NCBI RefSeq assembly: GCF_017569185.1
Contig: NZ_CP071869.1
Location: 2,160,001 to 2,224,000, forward strand
DNA: 64,000 bases
Direction of reading: 5' to 3'
From: Polaribacter cellanae
Lineage (GTDB): Bacteria; Bacteroidota; Bacteroidia; Flavobacteriales; Flavobacteriaceae
This document shows, piece by piece, positions 24,030 through 33,771 of the stretch; the first letter of the stretch is position 1; each line of letters opens with the position of its first letter. The position numbers and the translations under genes are program-made. A model generated the notes under the pieces. It searched no databases. It was not told where the DNA came from and saw only the letters and a list, made by a program, of their open reading frames with translations.

Positions 24030-24707
24030 ATGAAATGTAAAAAGTGTAAGGGTTTAGCTGTTAAAAATGGTAAACAATCAAATGGGAGACAACGATACTA
24101 TTGTAAAAGTTGTAAATGCAGTTTTCAAAGAAGTTATAATTATAATGCTTATGAGAAAGACATAAATAGAAATATTTATTTGTTCTTAAGAGAAAGTGTT
24201 GGAATAACAGCAACTTCAAGATTACTTTCAATCTCAAAAACGACTGTGATTAAAAGAATAAAAATGATGGCATCAAAGATTGTAAAACCTATTCTAAATG
24301 AGAAATATCAATATTATGAATTGGATGAAATGCGAGTAGTTGTTGATTATAAACAAAATGAAGCTTGGATCACCTATGCTATTAATAGAGATACTAAAAG
24401 AATTGTTAACTTTATTGTTGGTAGAAGAACAAAACGAAACTTGTCAATTATTACAAAATCAGTATTACAACTCTATCCAAAACGAGTACTTACAGATAGA
24501 TTAAGAACTTACATAAAACTAATACCAAAAAAACAACACGATACAAGAAAGAAAAACACCACAATTATTGAAAGACATAATTTAACTTTAAGAACCCATT
24601 TAAAAAGGCTATCAAGAAAAACGATTTGTTTTAGTAAAAACTTTCAAATGTTAGAAGCTACATTAAAACTATATATTTGGGGAAATCAATTAAATTTTAA
24701 TCTTTAA
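24030..24707 (+). CDS. IS1-family transposase
   Basis: 225 residues in a single frame. N-terminal zinc finger (CKKCKGLAVKNG...YCKSCKCSF), a helix-turn-helix, then the DDE core: YYELDEMRVVV, VLTDRLRTY and TIIERHNLTLR, followed by the IS1 signature RLSRKTICFSKNFQM. Unlike E. coli IS1 no frameshift is needed. The protein looks intact although the element lacks a recognisable right end. Its 3' end overlaps the convergent pseudopilin gene by 11 bases. Confidence 0.9.
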   Translation: MKCKKCKGLAVKNGKQSNGRQRYYCKSCKCSFQRSYNYNAYEKDINRNIYLFLRESVGITATSRLLSISKTTVIKRIKMMASKIVKPILNEKYQYYELDEMRVVVDYKQNEAWITYAINRDTKRIVNFIVGRRTKRNLSIITKSVLQLYPKRVLTDRLRTYIKLIPKKQHDTRKKNTTIIERHNLTLRTHLKRLSRKTICFSKNFQMLEATLKLYIWGNQLNFNL

Positions 24708-25116
24708 CGACTTCTTTCAAATTTTTATCTTGGTCAATTTCCCAAACATTAAAAACGCCATTTCCATTAAAATCAACTACAGCAATTGCTTTGGCTTTAA
24801 AAGAATTATTTGTGGCTTCAATTATTTCATATTCGTAATTAGCACTTCCACCATTTTTAACTGTTTTTTCAGATAGAAAATCAATGTTATTTAAGTCTTT
24901 TGAGTATTTAGAATACATAAAAAAATGATTCCTTTGAAGACTATATAGATGCACTAAATTATTTTGCGCTTCTAGTGCTTTTGTTTTAGAAATTATAGGC
25001 ATTAAATTCGGTAATGCAATTAAAACAAGAATTCCAATAATAACTAAAACTACAAGAAGTTCTTGCATATTAAATGCAGGTACTTTTTTTCTAAATAAAA
25101 GTGTTTTCATTTTCAT
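24697..25116 (-). CDS. Type IV pilin-like / GspG-like pseudopilin
   Basis: 139 residues. Prepilin signature near residue 14-15: PA then FNMQELLVVLVIIGILV, with Glu at +5 and a hydrophobic helix. The residue before the cut is Ala and not the usual Gly. The rest (DFNGNGVFNVWEIDQDK) ends in an acidic region like the calcium site of GspG major pseudopilins. It is divergent from the secretion operon starting at 25205 and is probably its main pilin. The last codons overlap the IS1 transposase gene, so the original C-terminus may have been altered by the insertion. Confidence 0.8.
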   Translation of the reverse strand: MKMKTLLFRKKVPAFNMQELLVVLVIIGILVLIALPNLMPIISKTKALEAQNNLVHLYSLQRNHFFMYSKYSKDLNNIDFLSEKTVKNGGSANYEYEIIEATNNSFKAKAIAVVDFNGNGVFNVWEIDQDKNLKEVVKD

Positions 25117-25204
25117 AAAGGAATTTAAATAATAATCTTGTTTTAGAAGAGTAAAAATAGTAATTATTTCTTACTTTTATGCCTTTAGAATCAATAACAT
25201 AAAA

Positions 25205-25558
25205 ATGAAAAAGAAATTATTATTTGTATGTATTATATTTTCTGTATTAAGTTGTGAAGCACTTTTTGTGGATGATATAACACAAGATGCTGTTATTATA
25301 TTGGCTCCAAAAAATAACTCTCAATTAGAGTCTGGAAAAATTACTTTTCATTGGGAAAAACTTTCAGACACTTTAAGCTATCAAATTCAAATTGCTACTC
25401 CAAATTTTGAAAATGCTAAACAAATTTTATTAGATTCTTTAACAAAGAAAAATACGATATCTAAGGAATTAAGTACAGGAGAATATCAATGGAGAGTTAA
25501 AGCATCTAATACAAATTTTTCAACAACATATACAACAGCTAACCTCACAATAAATTAA
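25205..25558 (+). CDS. Lipoprotein with FN3-like domain, secretion operon
   Basis: 117 residues. Lipoprotein signal with lipobox VLSC (Cys 17), then an Ig/FN3-like beta domain (ITFHWEKLSDTLSYQIQIA, EYQWRVKASN). It is the first gene of the operon, 8 bases before the secretin. It could be a pilotin that carries the secretin to the outer membrane or a surface tip protein; the beta fold differs from known helical pilotins. Confidence 0.65.
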   Translation: MKKKLLFVCIIFSVLSCEALFVDDITQDAVIILAPKNNSQLESGKITFHWEKLSDTLSYQIQIATPNFENAKQILLDSLTKKNTISKELSTGEYQWRVKASNTNFSTTYTTANLTIN

Positions 25559-25565
25559 AACAAAA

Positions 25566-27659
25566 ATGAAATATATTTATACCTTTGTTTTTTTGTTTTT
25601 TTGTTTGTGTAGTCAATTTGTACAATCCCAAAATCAAGAACAAAGAATTCAAAAAATCGAAAGCACATTAGATAGTCTGTCCAATAGTATTTCAGGACTT
25701 TCAAAAAAAGTAGATTTTAGTGTTAGTAATACAGAATTATCGACTTTTATTAGAGCGATAGCTAAAAACAATAAAGTAAATGTAAGTATAGATCCTGCAT
25801 TACAACAAATAAAAGTATCTCATAATTTTTCGGATGCAACCGTTAAAAATGTACTACTTTATTTATGTAAAGAATACAATTTAACGATTGATTTTTTAGG
25901 AACTATTTTAAGTGTGAAAAAATATTCTCCACCTTACGTGCCTAGAGACATTGGAATTGTATTCGATAAAGAGAAAGATCTCTTTTCAGTAAATCTTCAA
26001 AACGACACATTACATGTTGCTTTTAAAAAAATTACTGATTTTACAGGCAAAAACTTAGTTTTTGCACCAGGAATTGGCAATCAAACAATTTCCTCTTACA
26101 TCAAAGAAAAAACTTTCGAAAGTGCAATAGATAAAATAGCATTTTCAAATAATTTATCTGTAACTAAAACAAAGGATAATTATTATTTATTTGAAACTGC
26201 AGATGCACCGAATCAAAAAGGAATTACAGATACTAGAAGACAGAAACCAGCAAGATATAGAAACTCCAATTTTTATTTTAAGGTTCAAGACACTATTAAA
26301 CAAATTATAGACGTTGATTTCGAAAATGTAGCTATTGCCTCTATTGTCAAAGATATTGGGTTCGATTTAAGTATTAATATGTTCACCAGTACTCCATTAA
26401 CATCCGCAGGAAATGCGACTGTAAAAGCTACGAATATAACTTATGATGTTTTATTAGCTAAAATATTAGAAAACACAAAATTCAGTTATAGTAAAATTGA
26501 TAATATCTATTATTTTGGACTTAAAAACCAAGCTTCATTAACAAATTCTGTTACGATTCCATTGTTGCATCGTTCTATTGAAATAATGAATAGTCCGATT
26601 CAGAATAATCAAAATTCTGATTTTAATAATCGAAGTTCTCAAACTTTTAATAGAAATCAAAATTTTTCAAACCAGAATTACAATCAAAATAACCAATTTT
26701 CGAATAGAAATAATTCTGTAAATCAGAATTTAAACTCAAGAGGAACTTTTCAAGATTATTCTAACAATACAGACGCTTTACTTGATTTAATTCCAAAAAA
26801 AATTAAAGATAGTTTAAGTATAACTACAGATGTTGAGCAAAATGCATTCATCGTAAATGGTAACACTCAAAAAATAGAATCCTTTAGAAAATTTTTAAAA
26901 TCAATAGATAAGCCAGTTCCTGTAATTTTAATTGAAGTTATGATTATTGAGGTTTCAAATTCTAATTCTGTCTCTATCGGTTTAGATTTAGGATTGGGAG
27001 ATTCTCCTGCTAAAGATAAAGGAACAGTTTTTCCGAATACAGAAGTAACATTGGGTTCTTCTAGCATCAATAAAATAATAGGAGGTTTAAATGGTTTTGG
27101 TTCGTTAAATGTTGGTAAAGTAGTTCCTAATTTTTATGCAAAAATTAAAGCACTAGAAACGAATGGAGATTTAAAAATTCGTTCTACACCAAAACTTTCT
27201 ACCCTTAATGGACATCAAGCAACATTGTCTAGAGGAGAACGATCCTATTATGCAGTTACGCAAAGAGATATTATTGGAAGTCAAAATCCACAAATTTCAG
27301 ATGTAAAAAATTATTATCCAATAGACGCAAATCTATCTATAGGGATTAAGCCCTTAGTTTCTGGAGATGGTAATATTACTCTAAGTATTAATGTATTACA
27401 ATCTAGTTTTAATGGAGAGAGAATAGACCCTGAGGCTCCTCCAGGTATGGATTCGAGAGAGTTTACTTCTACCATTCGCGTAAAAGATAAAGATGTAATA
27501 ATTTTAGGAGGTATTGAGGAAACTTCAAAAAATAATTCGGGTTCTGGGGTTCCTTTTTTGGCAAGAATTCCTCTTATTAAGTGGTTGTTTAGTAAAAGAA
27601 CTCGAAAAGCATCTAAAAGTAAATTATCTGTTCTTATCAAGCCAACTATTATCAATTAA
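25566..27659 (+). CDS. gspD: Secretin (GspD/PilQ-like outer-membrane channel)
   Basis: 697 residues with signal peptide (to about residue 21). N-terminal domains include two STN/N0-like repeats (about 50-110 and 130-200) and further N-domains (230-320), then an unusual Asn-rich linker (about 355-400), an N1-type domain (DVEQNAFIVNGNTQKIES) and the C-terminal secretin domain with VPVILIEVMIIEVSNS and the closing GVPFLARIPLIKWLF motif. Secretins form the outer-membrane gate for type II secretion or type IV pili. The stop TAA shares a base with the next ATG (27659). Confidence 0.9.
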   Translation: MKYIYTFVFLFFCLCSQFVQSQNQEQRIQKIESTLDSLSNSISGLSKKVDFSVSNTELSTFIRAIAKNNKVNVSIDPALQQIKVSHNFSDATVKNVLLYLCKEYNLTIDFLGTILSVKKYSPPYVPRDIGIVFDKEKDLFSVNLQNDTLHVAFKKITDFTGKNLVFAPGIGNQTISSYIKEKTFESAIDKIAFSNNLSVTKTKDNYYLFETADAPNQKGITDTRRQKPARYRNSNFYFKVQDTIKQIIDVDFENVAIASIVKDIGFDLSINMFTSTPLTSAGNATVKATNITYDVLLAKILENTKFSYSKIDNIYYFGLKNQASLTNSVTIPLLHRSIEIMNSPIQNNQNSDFNNRSSQTFNRNQNFSNQNYNQNNQFSNRNNSVNQNLNSRGTFQDYSNNTDALLDLIPKKIKDSLSITTDVEQNAFIVNGNTQKIESFRKFLKSIDKPVPVILIEVMIIEVSNSNSVSIGLDLGLGDSPAKDKGTVFPNTEVTLGSSSINKIIGGLNGFGSLNVGKVVPNFYAKIKALETNGDLKIRSTPKLSTLNGHQATLSRGERSYYAVTQRDIIGSQNPQISDVKNYYPIDANLSIGIKPLVSGDGNITLSINVLQSSFNGERIDPEAPPGMDSREFTSTIRVKDKDVIILGGIEETSKNNSGSGVPFLARIPLIKWLFSKRTRKASKSKLSVLIKPTIIN

Positions 27660-28834
27660 TGATCGGCAAAGCAATTATATATGGGAATACATTTTCGGCA
27701 GTTGAATTTGCTGAAAAAGATAAATTACATATTCTACAGCTAAAAAAGAAAAAAGATGAATTCATTATTACAAGAAATCTAGAAGTAGATAATTTTGAAG
27801 AACTTTCACAAGAACTAAATAATTTAAAACACTTATTTCTTGTTTTGAACAACGAACAAGTTTTATCTAAAAAAGTAATAAGTAGCCAAAAAGAACCGAT
27901 TACCATTCTAAGAACTGCTTTTCCTAACCTCTCTCTAAACGATTTTTATTATCAAGTACATTCTTCTGAAACTTGTTCTTTTGTAAGTATTGTAAGAAAA
28001 ACTGTGGTTAATATGCTAATAACAAAATTTCAGAAAGCTGGAATTTCTATTATAGATTTTTCCATTGGAAATATTGGAATACAAAGCTTAACAAGCTATT
28101 TAGATAATAATAAATTTTTCACTTCGAATGCAGCAGTTCATATAGAAAATAATAATATTAAAGAAATTGAAAAAACAGAAGTAGAAAAAGAAAATTATTC
28201 TGTTAACGATTTAGAAGTTTCAAATACCAAATTACTATCCTTAGCTGGTATTATTTCTTACTATACAGAAACCAGTCTAAGCCTTATATCAAAAGAATTA
28301 AAAACAGCATATCAACAGAAACGCTTTTTTGATGTTGGTTTAAAGTTGGGGTCAGGATTATTGTTGTTTGCGCTGATAATCAACTTTATGTTTTTTAGTA
28401 ATTATAGAGATAAGGTAAGTAGTTTAACAAATGACCTTCAATTACAAAGCACGTATAAAAAACAATTGAATACCCTTCTTAAAAAAGTAAATCAAAAGAA
28501 AACTTTGGTCGAAAGTATTCAAAGTGGCTCAAATACGGATGTATCGAAATATTTAGACAATTTAGGTAGTTCTGTTCCAAATACAGTTTTATTAAGTAAA
28601 ATAGAATACCAACCTTTAGAAGGCGTATTAAAATCCGATAAAGAGATTTCCTTTAAAAAACATACTATTATTGTTAGAGGAAACGCTAAAGAAAATAACG
28701 ATTTTACGAATTGGATTGCTTTTTTAGAAAAAAAAGACTGGATAGAAAATATTTCGATTATTGCATATGGAAAAGGAAAAAAAGAAAATAAATTATCAGC
28801 TTTTGAATTTTTAATAACTTTTAAGAATGAATAG
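27659..28834 (+). CDS. PilM/N- or GspL-like inner-membrane platform protein
   Basis: 391 residues: a cytoplasmic N-terminal half of about 220 residues with actin-like (PilM/GspL) strand patterns, one membrane helix near 230-250 (LGSGLLLFALIINFMFF), a coiled coil and a periplasmic ferredoxin-like domain as in PilN/GspL. It would couple the GspE ATPase to the envelope. It overlaps the next gene by 8 bases. The family is assigned by position and topology; direct similarity is weak, as usual for these proteins. Confidence 0.65.
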   Translation: MIGKAIIYGNTFSAVEFAEKDKLHILQLKKKKDEFIITRNLEVDNFEELSQELNNLKHLFLVLNNEQVLSKKVISSQKEPITILRTAFPNLSLNDFYYQVHSSETCSFVSIVRKTVVNMLITKFQKAGISIIDFSIGNIGIQSLTSYLDNNKFFTSNAAVHIENNNIKEIEKTEVEKENYSVNDLEVSNTKLLSLAGIISYYTETSLSLISKELKTAYQQKRFFDVGLKLGSGLLLFALIINFMFFSNYRDKVSSLTNDLQLQSTYKKQLNTLLKKVNQKKTLVESIQSGSNTDVSKYLDNLGSSVPNTVLLSKIEYQPLEGVLKSDKEISFKKHTIIVRGNAKENNDFTNWIAFLEKKDWIENISIIAYGKGKKENKLSAFEFLITFKNE

Positions 28835-29348
28835 CAAACAAAAGAATATTTTTTTAATAGGAAGTTTTATTCTTCTCTCAATTATTTCTTATGTTTTTTC
28901 AATTCAAAAAACGTTGGATTTAAAAACACGATTAACTAACCTTCAGAAAGATGAAGAGTTGTTATCTAATGCGAGTCAGAAAATATTAGATCTTCAACAG
29001 CAAAACAGTTACTTCGATTCTATTTTAAAACAAAACGATTTATCTATTGAAAATTCATTTCAACAAACTTTATTGAGAAAATTAAATTCATTTTCTGTAC
29101 AAAATCCTATTGAAATTATCGCTTTTAATGAGCCTCACACAATAAAAGAAAATACAGCTGATTTAAAAACGTATGTTTTTGAAGTAAAAGCAGATTTTAT
29201 CTCACTTTTAAAGTTAACAAATTCTTTAGAGAGACAACAATTAGGTAAGTTAGTGAGTGTGAATATAGAAAAAAAGAAAAATTACAGGAGTAGAAAAGAA
29301 GAGCTGATTGGGAAGTTTTTCATGCAAAAATTAACGCAACAAGAATAA
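28827..29348 (+). CDS. PilO/GspM-like platform protein
   Basis: 173 residues: N-terminal membrane helix (IFLIGSFILLSIISYVFSI), coiled coil (about 30-65) and a small periplasmic alpha/beta domain. This is the form of PilO/GspM, the partner of PilN/GspL. It overlaps the preceding gene by 8 bases and is followed by the prepilin peptidase gene after 8 bases. Confidence 0.6.
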   Translation: MNSKQKNIFLIGSFILLSIISYVFSIQKTLDLKTRLTNLQKDEELLSNASQKILDLQQQNSYFDSILKQNDLSIENSFQQTLLRKLNSFSVQNPIEIIAFNEPHTIKENTADLKTYVFEVKADFISLLKLTNSLERQQLGKLVSVNIEKKKNYRSRKEELIGKFFMQKLTQQE

Positions 29349-29356
29349 TAAATAAA

Positions 29357-29839
29357 ATGAATATAAGTTTAGAACTTTTATTGATTATTATCTTAGCAAT
29401 TCTTTGTTATCAAGATATAAAAGAAAGAAAAGTATCTTTATTCATATTAGTTTTAGGGATAGTTGTTGGAGGATTTACCCATTATTTAAACCAAGAAATA
29501 ACGATTTTTTTATATAATATTTTAGTGAATTCTCTTTTTGTAATGATTGTTTTTGGCATTTTGATTGCATACTCAAAATGGAAAATGAAGACAAAAATAT
29601 TTGATGTTTTTGGAGTGGGAGACTTATTTTTCTTTATTTTATTAGCAGTAAGTTTACCAATTCTATCTTTTCTAATCGTTTTTATTTTTTCTTTAATATT
29701 CTCATTAGCAATTTTTATAAGTTTAAAAAAAAGATTTAAAGATAGTTCTGTACCTTTAGCAGGCTTACAAAGTTTGTTTTTTATTATTGTTTTATTATTT
29801 AATAGAATTGTAAAAAACTTAGATTTATATAGTATGTAA
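29357..29839 (+). CDS. A24-type prepilin peptidase without N-terminal methylase domain
   Basis: 160 residues, four to five membrane helices. The two catalytic Asp are visible: LCYQDIKERKVS near residue 20 and FGVGDLFFFILL (GxGD motif) near 86. It would cut the leader of the pseudopilins encoded at 24697, 32967 and 33310. The short form lacks the cytoplasmic Zn/methyltransferase domain of PilD. The stop overlaps the next ATG (TAATG). Confidence 0.8.
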   Translation: MNISLELLLIIILAILCYQDIKERKVSLFILVLGIVVGGFTHYLNQEITIFLYNILVNSLFVMIVFGILIAYSKWKMKTKIFDVFGVGDLFFFILLAVSLPILSFLIVFIFSLIFSLAIFISLKKRFKDSSVPLAGLQSLFFIIVLLFNRIVKNLDLYSM

Positions 29840-31248
29840 TGGAAAATAATAGCCTCGAAATATCAACTGAATTATTACAACTGATCTCTTCAGAGCAGGC
29901 ATACCAATATAGAATTATTCCAGTTGAGAAAAATAATGAGGGAATTATTTTTAAAACAGATACAGATAATACAGGAGAACTTTCTATAGAACTACCTATT
30001 GTATTAGGAGAAAAAGTTTCTTTTAAAAGAGAAATAAAAGAAAATATTCAAAAATTATTAGAGAAAAACTATAGAAAAAGGGCAAAAAATCAACAACAAA
30101 GCACACTTCAATATTCAGAAGATTTTTTATTAAATATTATTCATGAAGCCAAAGAAATTGGCAGTAGTGATATTCATTTCGAAATATTTGAACATCAAGC
30201 TAGAGTTCGATTGCGCATAGATGGAAAATTAATTGAAAAATATGTCATTTCCTTAGAAGAATATCCTAAAATTATCAATCGAATTAAGATTATGGCAAGC
30301 TTAGATATTTCTGAGAAACGTTTGCCACAAGATGGAAGAATAAATTTGGTTACAGAAAATGAAGATTTTGACATTCGCGTTTCCTCTTTACCTACATTGC
30401 ATGGAGAAAAATTAGTTTTAAGAATCTTGTCTAAAAACAATGTTCATGTTTCTTTAAATAATTTAGGCTTTACAGAGGAAGAACTTAAAACGTATACTAC
30501 AGCTGTAAAAAAACCAAATGGAATTGTCTTAATTTCAGGGCCAACAGGGTCTGGAAAAACAACCACATTATATGCAACGTTAAAGTTGTTAAATACCAAA
30601 GACACCAACATTTTAACAATAGAAGATCCTATTGAATATACTTTAGAAGGAGTAAACCAAGTACAACTAAAACAAAATATAGGTTTAGATTTTGCTAGCA
30701 CATTGCGTACTTTTCTAAGGCAAGATCCAGATATTATTATGGTCGGAGAAATTAGAGATGTGGAGACTGCAAACATGGCTATTAGAGCATCTTTAACAGG
30801 CCACTTGGTGTTATCTACGATTCATACCAATTCTGCTTGGGCAACAGTTTCTCGATTAATAGATATGGGCATTCCATCTTTTTTAATTGCAAGTACTTTA
30901 AATGTAAGTGTTGCACAACGTTTGGTTCGAAAATTATGTGATAATTGTAAAAAGTCGGAAACTGTTTTAAGTTTTAATTCTGATATTGTAAAAGAATTGA
31001 AAAGCGTCAAAAAGCATTTTGAAGCTGTAGGTTGTCCATCTTGTTATCAAACAGGTTATCAAGGTAGAAAAGCGGTTTATGAAATTATTCCAATAACAGA
31101 AGAACTAGTTAATAATATAAAAGATAAAAAATTAGAAATTAATCAATACTTACAACAGAATAATATTGCCACTCTAAAACAAAATATGCTTGATTTAGTA
31201 AAAAAAGGAGTCACTTCAATTGAAGAAGTATATCCATTTCTAATTTAA
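29839..31248 (+). CDS. gspE: GspE/PilB secretion ATPase
   Basis: 469 residues. Walker A GPTGSGKTTTLYATL, Asp box and Walker B DPDIIMVGEIRDVETA, His box, and a C-terminal tetracysteine zinc site (LCDNCKK and GCPSCYQTG). The N-terminal N1 domain is reduced. The protein drives pseudopilus or pilus assembly from the cytoplasmic side through GspF and the PilM/GspL-like protein. Lies in the middle of the operon. Confidence 0.93.
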   Translation: MENNSLEISTELLQLISSEQAYQYRIIPVEKNNEGIIFKTDTDNTGELSIELPIVLGEKVSFKREIKENIQKLLEKNYRKRAKNQQQSTLQYSEDFLLNIIHEAKEIGSSDIHFEIFEHQARVRLRIDGKLIEKYVISLEEYPKIINRIKIMASLDISEKRLPQDGRINLVTENEDFDIRVSSLPTLHGEKLVLRILSKNNVHVSLNNLGFTEEELKTYTTAVKKPNGIVLISGPTGSGKTTTLYATLKLLNTKDTNILTIEDPIEYTLEGVNQVQLKQNIGLDFASTLRTFLRQDPDIIMVGEIRDVETANMAIRASLTGHLVLSTIHTNSAWATVSRLIDMGIPSFLIASTLNVSVAQRLVRKLCDNCKKSETVLSFNSDIVKELKSVKKHFEAVGCPSCYQTGYQGRKAVYEIIPITEELVNNIKDKKLEINQYLQQNNIATLKQNMLDLVKKGVTSIEEVYPFLI

Positions 31249-31257
31249 ATAATTAAA

Positions 31258-31713
31258 ATGACGAAGCAACAAAAAACATATGGTCTATTAATTGCTGTTC
31301 TAATTATTTGGGGTATAATAGGATATCAAATTTATAAGAGATTCAACCCTGAGGTTATTGAGTTAAGCAAAACTAAAGTATCTTCTAATTTTAAAAGAGC
31401 AAAAATTCAAAAAAATGCTTTTTATGAAATTCAAGAATCTTATAGAGACCCTTTTTTAGGTAAATTTCCTCAAAAAAAACGTGTGATAAAAAAGCGAATT
31501 GTAAAACCTACAGTTACAATTCCTTTTCCAAACGTAGTTTACAATGGAATAGTTGAAGGAGGTAAAGAAAAATCTTACATTTTAACCGTAAATGGAATTC
31601 AGGAAATTTTAAAAAAAGGAGAAAAGGTTCAAAATGTAGTTTTGTTGAGAGCAAACTCAAAAGAAGCTATTGTAAAATTTAATGGTGTTAGAAAAACTGT
31701 AAAGCTCCAATAG
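31258..31713 (+). CDS. GspC/PilP-like periplasmic linker protein
   Basis: 151 residues: N-terminal membrane helix (YGLLIAVLIIWGIIGYQIY), a linker with YRDPFLGKFPQKK, and a small beta domain (VVYNGIVEGGKEKSYILTVNG) as in the HR domain of GspC or PilP, which contact the secretin. Position between GspE and the pseudopilin-type genes agrees. The next gene starts directly after the stop. Confidence 0.6.
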   Translation: MTKQQKTYGLLIAVLIIWGIIGYQIYKRFNPEVIELSKTKVSSNFKRAKIQKNAFYEIQESYRDPFLGKFPQKKRVIKKRIVKPTVTIPFPNVVYNGIVEGGKEKSYILTVNGIQEILKKGEKVQNVVLLRANSKEAIVKFNGVRKTVKLQ

Positions 31714-32979
31714 ATGCTGTTTCTAAAAAAAATAAAAGCTGGAGCATTACAATATGTATTAGTTATTTCAGTAGTGATTGGAATAATTATTTTTGCTTTT
31801 ATTTCTTTGATTTACCTGCAACAGAAAATGACTCTAAAACATCAATTTTCTAAAAAAGCAATTCATAATACTTTAGCGGGTTTCGATTATTTAAGAAATA
31901 ATACCATTGCTTATGATGAAGAAAAAATCTTCAATTTTTTTGATGAAAAAAATACTGAAACAGCAATATTAAAGAAACACTGGGGTGTCTTTGATTTGGC
32001 AATAGTTACTTCTAAAGTTAAAAATGAAGTTTTTGAAAAAATAGGGCTTTTAGGAGTTAAAAATTCAGAAAGAAAAGCTTTGTATTTAAAAGATAACAAT
32101 CAATCTTTAGTTTTAGTGGGGAATACTAAAATTACAGGTAATGCTCAATTGCCAAAACAAGGAGTAAAAACTGGAAGTATTGGAGGTTTTTCCTACTATG
32201 GAAATAGTTTAGTAAATGGAATAAAAACATTTAGTTCTAACGAGCTACCGAAAATAAAAAACCTCGCTTATCTAAAAAACTTTTTTAGCTCTTATCAAAA
32301 GCAGAATATTTCTGAATTTGAACTTGAAAATAATTTAAAATTACACAATTCATTTACTGAAAACACATTGTTGTATGAAGATGAAAATATTGTTCAATTA
32401 GAAAATGTATCATTGAGTGGAAACATTATTTTAGTATCAAAAAAATCAATACATATAAAATCAACAGCAAAATTGAAGGATGTGATATTAATTGCTCCAG
32501 AAATTATCATTGAATCTAATGTCACAGGTAATTTTCAAGCTTTTGCTAATAAAAAAATTATCGTTGGTGAAAATTGTCTACTAATGTACCCAACAGTTTT
32601 ATCTCTTTTTGAAAATAATGAAAATCAAAATTCAGAAAAAAATAAAATAGAAATCAACCAAATTAAAATAGCCGAAAATAGTGAAGTACGAGGTGTTGTT
32701 TTATTTGAGACAGAAAGCATCTCTACAAACTATAATGCTCAAGTTAGTATTGAAAAGAACGCTATTATAAAAGGAGAAATTTATTGTGCTAAAAATTTAG
32801 ATTTACAAGGAAGTGTATTTGGTTCCGTTTATACAAGTAATTTTATCGTAAATAAATTTGGAGGTATTTTCGTAAATCATATTTATAATGGAGTCATCAA
32901 TTCTAAGGAACTACCTTTAGAATATGCAGGCTTACAAATTCATCAAGATTTAAACACTGTTGCAAAATGGCTCAATTAA
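31714..32979 (+). CDS. Beta-helix-like protein with N-terminal membrane helix
   Basis: 421 residues. One membrane helix near residues 12-34 (YVLVISVVIGIIIFAFISL), no standard prepilin motif, then about 380 residues with repeated short strands (VSLSGNIILVSKKSIHIKS, KDVILIAPEIIIES, GEIYCAKNLDLQGSVFGS) of the kind seen in bactofilin or right-handed beta-helix proteins. It stands where other systems have GspK. It may be a tip or structural part of the pseudopilus. I do not recognise a named family. Confidence 0.55.
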   Translation: MLFLKKIKAGALQYVLVISVVIGIIIFAFISLIYLQQKMTLKHQFSKKAIHNTLAGFDYLRNNTIAYDEEKIFNFFDEKNTETAILKKHWGVFDLAIVTSKVKNEVFEKIGLLGVKNSERKALYLKDNNQSLVLVGNTKITGNAQLPKQGVKTGSIGGFSYYGNSLVNGIKTFSSNELPKIKNLAYLKNFFSSYQKQNISEFELENNLKLHNSFTENTLLYEDENIVQLENVSLSGNIILVSKKSIHIKSTAKLKDVILIAPEIIIESNVTGNFQAFANKKIIVGENCLLMYPTVLSLFENNENQNSEKNKIEINQIKIAENSEVRGVVLFETESISTNYNAQVSIEKNAIIKGEIYCAKNLDLQGSVFGSVYTSNFIVNKFGGIFVNHIYNGVINSKELPLEYAGLQIHQDLNTVAKWLN

Positions 32980-33323
32980 AAGGTTGTTTTGGTAAAAGAG
33001 TTATTGCTTCTTCTTTAACAGAAGTAATTGTTGCAACCTCTATTCTGCTTTTGGTATTTGGAATTGCCGTAATTACCCTTAATAATATTATGGTGAATAC
33101 AGTCCAAAATGATACACAAAATTTAGAAACCAAAATTGAAAAAATGATGTATCAATACAACAACAATCAATTAAAAATACCAAGTACCTACAAAGATAAA
33201 GACGAGTTAGTTTCTATAGAAAAAATTAAAATAGATGGAGTATTTTTTATTGAGTTTTCAATTAAAAATGCAGGTATAAAAAAAGAAATTACAAAAAGAA
33301 TTTTCGCAAATGAAAGTAACTAA
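32967..33323 (+). CDS. GspI-like minor pseudopilin
   Basis: 118 residues. Prepilin-type N-terminus: IA then SSLTEVIVATSILLLVFG, with Glu at +5 and Ala at -1, followed by a short C-terminal domain. It overlaps the preceding gene by 13 bases and the following one by 14. Short minor pseudopilins of this type prime pseudopilus assembly. Confidence 0.7.
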   Translation: MAQLKGCFGKRVIASSLTEVIVATSILLLVFGIAVITLNNIMVNTVQNDTQNLETKIEKMMYQYNNNQLKIPSTYKDKDELVSIEKIKIDGVFFIEFSIKNAGIKKEITKRIFANESN

Positions 33324-33771
33324 ATTAAAAGCATTTACTTTAGCAGAAATGCTCGTAGTTTTGGTTGTTTCGAGCATTGTTATTTCCATGGCTTTTTTAA
33401 TATTAAATATGGTTAGGAAGCAAGTGAAATTAATTCAAGCTAACTATCAAAAAAAACAAGAAATACAGTTTTTTGAAACTAGATTTTCAAGAGATTTTAA
33501 CTCTTATAATGCTTTTTTTAGAAATAAAGAAAATAAACTAATTTTAAAGGATACTAAAGATAGCATTACTTATACATTTTCAGATAATTTAATTATTAGA
33601 GAGAAAGATACCTTTTTTTTAAAAATAGAAAATAAAAAACTATTTTTAAACGGTTTATTGGTAGAAAATAAATTTATAGATGGTATCGAAATTCAGTTTT
33701 CAGAGGAGTTTGCAAACAAAACTATTTTTATTCAACAAAATAAAGACGCTACTTTTTATTTAAATAACTAA
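33310..33771 (+). CDS. GspJ-like minor pseudopilin
   Basis: 153 residues. KA then FTLAEMLVVLVVSSIVI: a classical type IV pilin N-terminus with Phe +1 and Glu +5 but Ala at -1. The rest is a beta-rich domain. It overlaps both neighbours by a few bases (stop TAATGG shared with the next ATG). Confidence 0.75.
   Translation: MKVTKLKAFTLAEMLVVLVVSSIVISMAFLILNMVRKQVKLIQANYQKKQEIQFFETRFSRDFNSYNAFFRNKENKLILKDTKDSITYTFSDNLIIREKDTFFLKIENKKLFLNGLLVENKFIDGIEIQFSEEFANKTIFIQQNKDATFYLNN

Larger units (their letters stand above)
23795..24707 (+). mobile_element. IS1-family element, right end not found
   Basis: Outer left end 23795-23819 (GGTAATGGTACAG...). A second end-like sequence occurs inside at about 23955-23972 (ATTAGTTGATGA shared), 77 bases before the transposase, which is the distance of a normal IS1 end. 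Between the two lies a strong hairpin. No matching right end was found after the transposase stop; the downstream pilin gene overlaps the transposase by 11 bases. The element is therefore probably immobile. Confidence 0.65.
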